Positions 58,532 to 64,000 of a DNA stretch of 64,000 nucleotides are shown one piece after another. A program made the position numbers and the translations under genes. The notes below the pieces were generated by a model, which was not told where the DNA came from, did not search any database, and saw only the letters and a list, made by a program, of their open reading frames with translations. Numbering within the stretch: the stretch's first letter is position 1; each line of letters opens with the position of its first letter. The stretch is taken from assembly GCA_963969345.1 (NCBI GenBank), contig OZ017767.1:9427547-9491546 (forward strand), given 5' to 3'. The stretch comes from Turbatrix aceti. Taxonomy: Eukaryota > Nematoda > Chromadorea > Rhabditida > Panagrolaimidae.

Positions 58532-61500
58532 CCTTCCGATTCATCCAAGACTTTTATTCGTGTAGTCTGACTCTTTTTCGGTGAATGCAATAAATTTTGT
58601 CTTTTCCAAAAAATATTACATTTTGTTTAGGAAAAAAGTTTTTTTTAAATACATATGTCCTAAAAAAGTTCGATTTTTTTTGAAAATTAGAAAGTTGTGC
58701 CAAATTCTGACCCAAATTTTTACCATTTGGATTTAAAAAAAATCGAACTTTTTTAGAACATTTGTTTAAAAAATACTTTATGCCAGAAAAAAAACATTAT
58801 TTTCCAATTTTTTGCATCCAAAAAAAATTAGGTTCAGCGATCAAAAATCACTAACCCTAATTTATTCCCCAGATTACCGAAACATGTTGCAAGCATTTAT
58901 TTTCTAATCTTCATTCACAGACTCATTTGTACTTTTACTTTTTTTCCCTTTCCACTTCACTCCGCCAACGTCGTCTAAATATGTAGTACATAGTTGTACT
59001 TTTGCTTACAAACAAATTGCCATAATTTGTTTCACACACGCAACAATTTCACACACAATTAAGAGAACCATTCCTCACAGACCAGGCATGACATGCATGA
59101 AGGCTCGAAGCCAGGCTGGCTGGGCTATGATGTTGCAGCTGCACTTCTTTTATATCCTTAGGAGCTTGTTTATCACTTAACACGAAAAAAATTACTCATC
59201 CTGAGGCCTTGAATTCTCGAATTGGTGGAATGAGCCAAAGTCGTTGAATGCCATGTGGCACGCGCTGGGTGACATAGTGACCGATGGCACCAACTTTTTT
59301 GAGATGATATTTTCTGTTTTTAGGATAGCCCTAAAGTTACCAAAAACCTAATTTTTCAGGTTCCAAATGTCAAAAATGTTAAAATTTAAAATGCCAGAAC
59401 ACATTTCTAATAATTCGAAAACTAGTTCTAAAAATGTCCCAAAACTGAAAATTTCGAAACTTTTTAGAACTGATTTAGAAAATTGTTCCAAATGTTTAGC
59501 AAAATGAAATTCAAAATCAAGACAGAAAATCAAAATTTACGGTAGAGAAAATTTCATGCATGACGTAATGTTCCGCAACCTTTCTCACGCCTTTTTTGTA
59601 CGCGTTGGCGAACAATGTTGCCTTCAGGTGATCATTGTCTTTTAGTTTTTTTTTGCCATTCTTTCATCCCTGCCCAGCTAAATAGTCTCTAAACTTTGGC
59701 CGGCAGAATCGTAAAAAAAAAGAACCCGATCTTTTTTTTCCTTATTTGTGAGCTCGGCGTCGTCTGGCGAATTCCCAATTGGGTAAAAAACCGAAGTTGG
59801 TCCTGTTAAAAGGCCATTTACGTTCTCTAACCAATTATGGGTCGAAATAACATATTTTTATTTTTCTACCACTTTATTGTTATTGTTGTGTTCCACGTCA
59901 TAATGACTCGAGTTTCACCAGTTCTGATGGGTTTTGTCGGATACACGCATTTTTTTAAAGACCGCCTGCAGGAAACAAGTGTATCATTCGGTCAACGGCA
60001 TTTTTGTATCGAACATCTTTTTTTTTTTGTAATGTAAGACAATTTTTTAGTACACATTATCTGACAAATGAAACGCTAGAATTCCTAGAAGATCCTTCTA
60101 TTCATTGAGATTTATGCTGCCAAAAATAAATAAATCTGCGCATTCATAACAATAGTTCCTGTTATGCAAGGATTAAGTAAGAAACAGTCGTTTTTTACTT
60201 GGGATTCATAAACGTGCTCATACACGAAGAAAAAAGTGTACCTTTTTTTTGAAAAAAATGTATAATTTTTGTACAGTATGATACATTGCATACTGTATGC
60301 ATACGTACAATATGTCATACACGTGCTACCAAAAGTGTGTCACATTTGATAGGGAATTGGCTTTGACAAAAAGCGATACACTTGTTCGTACAAATGATAC
60401 ATTTTTTAATTATTGCTTTTATTTTTTTAGACAAAAACAAATTTCGAAAAAAAATTGTTTTTGTCTAAAAAAATTAAAAAAAATTTGTTTTTGCCTTTGA
60501 TTTTTTGCAGACCAAAAAATGCAGAACGTAAGCCTAGAAAACCTAAATTCCGCCTAATATTATGGAACTCGACTGTTCCCTTACATTAATCCTACCAGAC
60601 AGGAAATATTATAACCATGAAAGACTGATTTATGCTTTTCAGCATGTCATTCATTATGAATGGGAGAGTCATGTTTCCGGGGAATCTAGACATTTCCTGC
60701 GCCTAATAAATAAAAAAAATCCATTTTGCAAAACTTTTTTTATCAAAGAATCTAAAACAGTGGTGAGGTAAAAGTTAGTCCAACCTGGCAACGGTTGCAT
60801 CCTTAGAAAAACTCTCCCCCCAAATTACGGTTCCATAACAACGCTTCCGGTCGAGATTGAAAAAAAACATCCGTCGGCTACCCGGCATCCATCTTATGCC
60901 ATGACGGGACCGGTCTGTTTACAAACTTGTCGGCAGCAGAGTCTGAGCTAATCCGGTGCCGACAAATTTGCAAATGGCACGCGTTAGAAAAAAAAAGAAG
61001 GTATATTGACTACTGGGGGTTGGGGATTTATACATTGTTTTTTTTCCACACAGTTTTCAAGGGGATTAACGTTGTGTTTCGTAGCAAGGCATCAGTACGT
61101 CAAGTCTGATGCATGGTGGCAATGGGGATAATAAATAGAGGATATAGGATTGTCAAAAAGCACATTTGTGAGGGCATTTGATGTTTGTTAGTTAGTTGGA
61201 TTATATTTGTGTGTATCTTCAACTCTAATTGAGAGTCAGAAGTACAACAATTTCATAGGTATAAGTTTTAGGGTAATCATACCTCTGAAAAAATACTCCA
61301 TCACGTAACGTAAATCTTACCAGGTGTCTGAATCACAAATTTAGCAATTTTCGACTCGCCGGTACTAAAAAACTACTGCATTTTTCGGATCGAAGAACGC
61401 ATCATTCAACTTAGTTTTTGACCGTAAATCTGCAAAAATACAGAAAATGAGAAGTTCCCAACTTCAAATACGCCAAAAACTGCATTTCAAAAAAAATGTA

Positions 61501-62100
61501 TTTCGTTTTGACATAATTTGAAGTAAGACCACTCAATTTTGTATTTTCTACAGATTCTCTATCAAAAAGTAGAACGAATGATGCGCTCATCAATACAGAA
61601 AGTTTAGTAATTTTTGAGCATCGCGAGGGTCAAAAATTAAAAAAAATGTATTTAATTAAGGTACCTGGGACTGTCAGATTTACGCTCTGCGATAAAAATT
61701 TTTGTCAGTGGCCTTATTATCCAAAAACCTAGGTTTCGGTTTCTGTCGGTACTTAAACCGAAAATCAGAACCGACCGGGTACCCGAACCAGTTTCAGTTT
61801 GGGTACCCCAAAAATAGGTTCCGGTTCTCGGTTCGAGTACCCGAAAGCTTTTCTGAACCTACAATACATACTACCTGCCAGTTTTTTCATTGTTCATGCC
61901 TTTTGTTAGCCTTCCAGTAGGTGACGTAGGGTGTTGGGGATCACTTACATCCATCCCCAAGACCATACTTCAACTACTGGTATTATCCTGGCACACAGCC
62001 ATGCCCATGGTCTTCCGTGATGACGTGTCTTTCGCAAGCAACAACACACACCCGTCATGCCCTCCTTATTTAGCGCTGCTAATACAGTGTCAAGTTTCAG
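58532..62100. other. intergenic, no gene seen
   Basis: AT-rich with a small palindromic element at 58651-58765. 61720-61860 is a low-complexity block of GGTTC and GGTACCCGAACC-like motifs. Short frames elsewhere (for example 60562-60771) lack support. Confidence 0.5.
58651..58765. mobile_element. small palindromic element (about 115 bp)
   Basis: About 31 bp at each end form an inverted repeat with a few mismatches; the shared core is CTAAAAAAGTTCGATTTTTT. The size and structure fit a very small MITE or hairpin element. The target-site duplication is unclear in AT-rich flanks. Confidence 0.55.
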
Positions 62101-62114
62101 CACCACCATCAGTC

Positions 62115-62390
62115 ATGTGCTTCGAAGCAGCCTTCGGCTTCCACCGTCCGGCGAACAAGCTTAGCTCTCCGTACGGGGGCTACCACGGCGCTGCCTTTGG
62201 CGTACACCGATCGAATACGGGACGCATGTGGAACGAGCCGGCCCCATCGTGGGGCCCTCGTCAGCACAGCCAGCACCGGCACGCGGGGGGCTTTGAGTGG
62301 AACAAAGCCGGCTTCAATCACGGCCATCACCTCAGGCACCTCCACGATCCCGACCACTACAACGAGCATCGCCACCATACTCATTGGTAA
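62115..62390 (+). CDS. small histidine-rich protein, unrecognised (91 aa)
   Basis: ATG 62115 lies 14 bases after a strong acceptor (CAAGTTTCAG), and AATAAA is 7 bases after the stop. Together these fit a trans-spliced single-exon gene. The product (MCFEAAFGFH...) has two related segments (AAFGFHRPANKLSSPYGGYH and AAFGVHRSNTG), aromatic and Gly residues, and a C-terminal third very rich in His with Asp and Asn (ending HYNEHRHHTHW). It has no signal peptide. A His-rich tail suggests metal binding, which is inference only. The sequence is GC-rich compared with its flanks. It ends about 215 bases from the 3' end of the har-1 orthologue on the other strand. Confidence 0.62.
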   Translation: MCFEAAFGFHRPANKLSSPYGGYHGAAFGVHRSNTGRMWNEPAPSWGPRQHSQHRHAGGFEWNKAGFNHGHHLRHLHDPDHYNEHRHHTHW

Positions 62391-62604
62391 ACAATAAAAA
62401 AATAAATAAATCCCAGAAAAAAAACCATAAAAGGATCGAAATAAATCTTTTTTTTTTCATAAAAACTCAGTGGGCATACATCAGCGCCGTTACATGAACG
62501 TGTCACGTGCCGGATGAAAAGTTATCTAGTTATCAAAATATACCTGACCTAGAAGACAAAGATCTGGCACGCGTGGCGGCTGTACCAGGTCCAATTGAAT
62601 GGAA

Positions 62605-63105
62605 TTAGGCAATACCGTTACGGGTCTTGCAATCCTTGAAGAGATCCTGGAAGGCCTGGCAAGCAGCGAGGTCGTTTTGGCGCTGGGTGCATTCGACGAG
62701 CTGACGCCACTCGATTTCACAGGTATTGTAATTCGGCTGCTGGTTGTTGTACCCGGGTGCCGGAGGAGGGGGAGCGTACGGAGCAGGAGCCGCAGCCTGG
62801 GGTGCCGGAGCGGCCTCGGAACCGGAAGACCCACTGCCGGTGAACATGTTGCCAACAGCGTGACCGACAGCGCTGCCAATTGCGACACCACCGGCGGTAG
62901 CTGCCATCTGGCCGAAAAGCCCAGGGCCCTGGGAAGCCGGAGCAGCTGCCGGCATCGGGGTTGCAGCAGCATGGGCCGGAGCGGGGGCCGGGGCGGGAGC
63001 GGCAGCCCGGGGTGGAGGAGCGTGGCTGTAGCTGCTCGTTGGGGACCGAGAGCGAACAGGCGCACTGGCCTTGGGGGAAGCGGTACGAGTCGATCGACGA
63101 ACCAT
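62605..63105 (-). CDS. har-1: CHCHD2/CHCHD10 orthologue, twin CX9C mitochondrial protein (166 aa)
   Basis: Start chosen at ATG 63105 (MVRRSTRTASPK), 26 bases after a TTTTTAG acceptor; single exon. The N-terminus is Arg/Ser-rich and positively charged (mitochondrial targeting type), followed by long Ala/Pro stretches. A central hydrophobic Gly/Ala segment (GLFGQMAATAGGVAIGSAVG, then HAVGNMF) is typical of CHCHD2/10. The C-terminal CHCH domain has C-EIEWRQLVE-C and C-QAFQDLFKD-C, both exactly CX9C, giving the two-disulphide helical hairpin imported by the Mia40 pathway. The family works in the intermembrane space on respiratory-chain regulation and cristae; C. elegans has a single orthologue, har-1. 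Length fits the family. Antisense frames over this gene are shadows of its GC-rich code. Confidence 0.93.
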   Translation of the reverse strand: MVRRSTRTASPKASAPVRSRSPTSSYSHAPPPRAAAPAPAPAPAHAAATPMPAAAPASQGPGLFGQMAATAGGVAIGSAVGHAVGNMFTGSGSSGSEAAPAPQAAAPAPYAPPPPAPGYNNQQPNYNTCEIEWRQLVECTQRQNDLAACQAFQDLFKDCKTRNGIA

Positions 63106-63131
63106 GATCAACAGCTGGAGATGATGCCTGC

Positions 63132-63695
63132 CTAAAAATGACACAAAACCCGTAAAATAAACACTTTTACCCAAAAAAAACTGACAAAAACGCGAAAAAT
63201 TTACGTAGAAACTAAAAAAGACTACAAATCAATGTCAAGCAAACGTAACAACTAATATATAAACCACCCGACACGACACGCCACACGCAAAGCAGACAAA
63301 ACACACAAACCAAGCACAGAGCTACTGAAAAGTCTCAAAAGTCCACAAAATGATATCACCGACACAAAAAATTTCAAACACTTTTTGAAGACCCACCCAA
63401 AGCCCAAAAATTTCAAAATACGCTCTAACTGATCCCAAAATCCAGCACAATGGATGTGAACGAGAAAAACGGTGATTTTATACCCGCAAAAAGTCAGACC
63501 ATACGTAAATTCGAGAAAATTCGACAAGTCTCACCAAGTTGCGTACTTTGCTGCTGTCTGCATTTTTTCGCTCCGAGAGTTCAGCTCGCGCACGCACGCG
63601 TCGTATCATTCAAAAAAATCATCGTTGCATCGGGCGAGTCGTGTTTTTGTTATCTTTTTTATTACTTTTCTACTTTCATATGGATAACAATTGAA
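63132..63695. other. intergenic between har-1 and the two-helix protein gene
   Basis: No gene seen. Presumed har-1 upstream region. Confidence 0.5.
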
Positions 63696-63994
63696 TCACA
63701 CGTATACCGTAAAGTAGAGTACTGTCAATCTGAAAAAAAAGTAAGTTTCATTGTTTTTTCTTCGTGGTAAGAGTGGAGATAAACTCACGTTGAAACTCCC
63801 CAAATAAAGTATTTGACGCCGTTTATGCGTCTGATAGTTGCAATTTCGTCGGCTGCGTTGTCGTTGTTTTGATCATTTTGTGGATCATCAAAATTGAGTA
63901 ACATACCGATGACGGCGACGTAGATGGGAAAGTAAGCAACGGTGAGGAAAGGTATGCCGGGTGGAAGTGTACCGTCGGGATTGGGATTGACCAT
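63696..63994 (-). CDS. small two-helix membrane protein, unrecognised (2 exons, 79 aa; 5' end at window edge)
   Basis: Exon 1 is 63994-63789 from ATG 63994 (MVNPNPDGTLPPG), with donor GTGAGT. A 59-base intron ends in TTTTTTTTCAG, and exon 2 is 63729-63696. The phases match and the total is 79 codons plus stop. AATAAA lies about 30 bases after the stop, supporting this short last exon. There are two hydrophobic helices (about 15-34 and 61-79) separated by an Asp/Asn/Gln-rich loop. The frame is open to the window edge beyond the ATG, so a more upstream start is possible. No family is recognised; it could be a small organelle or ER membrane component. Confidence 0.6.
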
Positions 63995-64000
63995 GATGAG

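Noticed and set aside
62526..63135. Long open frames on both strands over har-1 (for example 62599-63135 plus, 62526-63065 minus)
   Set aside because: Shadows of the GC-rich, Ala/Pro-rich har-1 code; only the CHCH frame has a family match and a sensible start context.
1..64000. CRISPR arrays, bacterial operons, phage or viral genes
   Set aside because: Genes are spliced and nematode-like; repeats are not regularly spaced with unique spacers; no viral or bacterial gene seen.

Overview
The window looks like nuclear DNA of a nematode, most likely a rhabditid. Evidence: very AT-rich intergenic DNA with long A and T runs; T-rich splice acceptors ending TTTTCAG; introns as short as 48-59 bases; and gene types that are typical of nematodes, namely an orphan GPA-3/ODR-3-class G-alpha, a tandem pair of Srg-superfamily chemoreceptors and a TTBK-type kinase. 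Many genes have a strong 3' splice site 14-40 bases before the start codon with no visible upstream coding exon, as expected for spliced-leader trans-splicing. I cannot name the species.

Layout. 1-17 kb is gene-poor: a possible left-edge exon pair, one two-exon membrane protein (5.2-6.6 kb), a foldback element at 9.1-9.55 kb and a lot of AT-rich DNA. 17.3-24.9 kb is gene-rich: a complete six-exon G-alpha gene (355 aa), an acidic protein with two PP1-docking-like motifs (minus strand), a 539-bp hAT-type MITE, a GC-rich stretch with strong hairpins, a small basic protein (family copy 1), and a three-exon calcitonin-type neuropeptide precursor (minus strand). 26.7-27.15 kb is a Mutator-like foldback with perfect 129-bp arms. 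28.9-33.7 kb (minus) holds a TTBK-like kinase and two chemoreceptors. 34.15-36.62 kb is two related palindromic elements that abut at one shared TTAA. 36.8-40.75 kb (minus) holds family copy 2 and a voltage-gated K+ channel. 41-62 kb is mostly empty, with a small membrane protein at 49.5 kb, weak candidates, and family copy 3 at 58 kb. 62.1-64 kb has a His-rich small protein, a CHCHD2/10 (har-1) orthologue and a 79-aa two-helix membrane protein.

How the genes relate. The G-alpha, chemoreceptors, K+ channel and neuropeptide all fit neuronal or sensory signalling, but there is no operon and I do not claim co-function. The most interesting items are: (i) the calcitonin-type peptide gene, built from exons too short for ordinary ORF calling, predicting a 32-residue amidated peptide with a C-x9-C ring; (ii) a three-member, unrecognised, intronless gene family sharing a core of about 95 residues, scattered over 35 kb on both strands; and (iii) a set of short DNA elements with exact target-site duplications of 8 bp, 9 bp and TTAA, three of which carry short iterated motifs in or near their terminal repeats.

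Limits: gene models come from reading splice sites and phase by eye, with no transcripts or database search. Weak calls carry low confidence.
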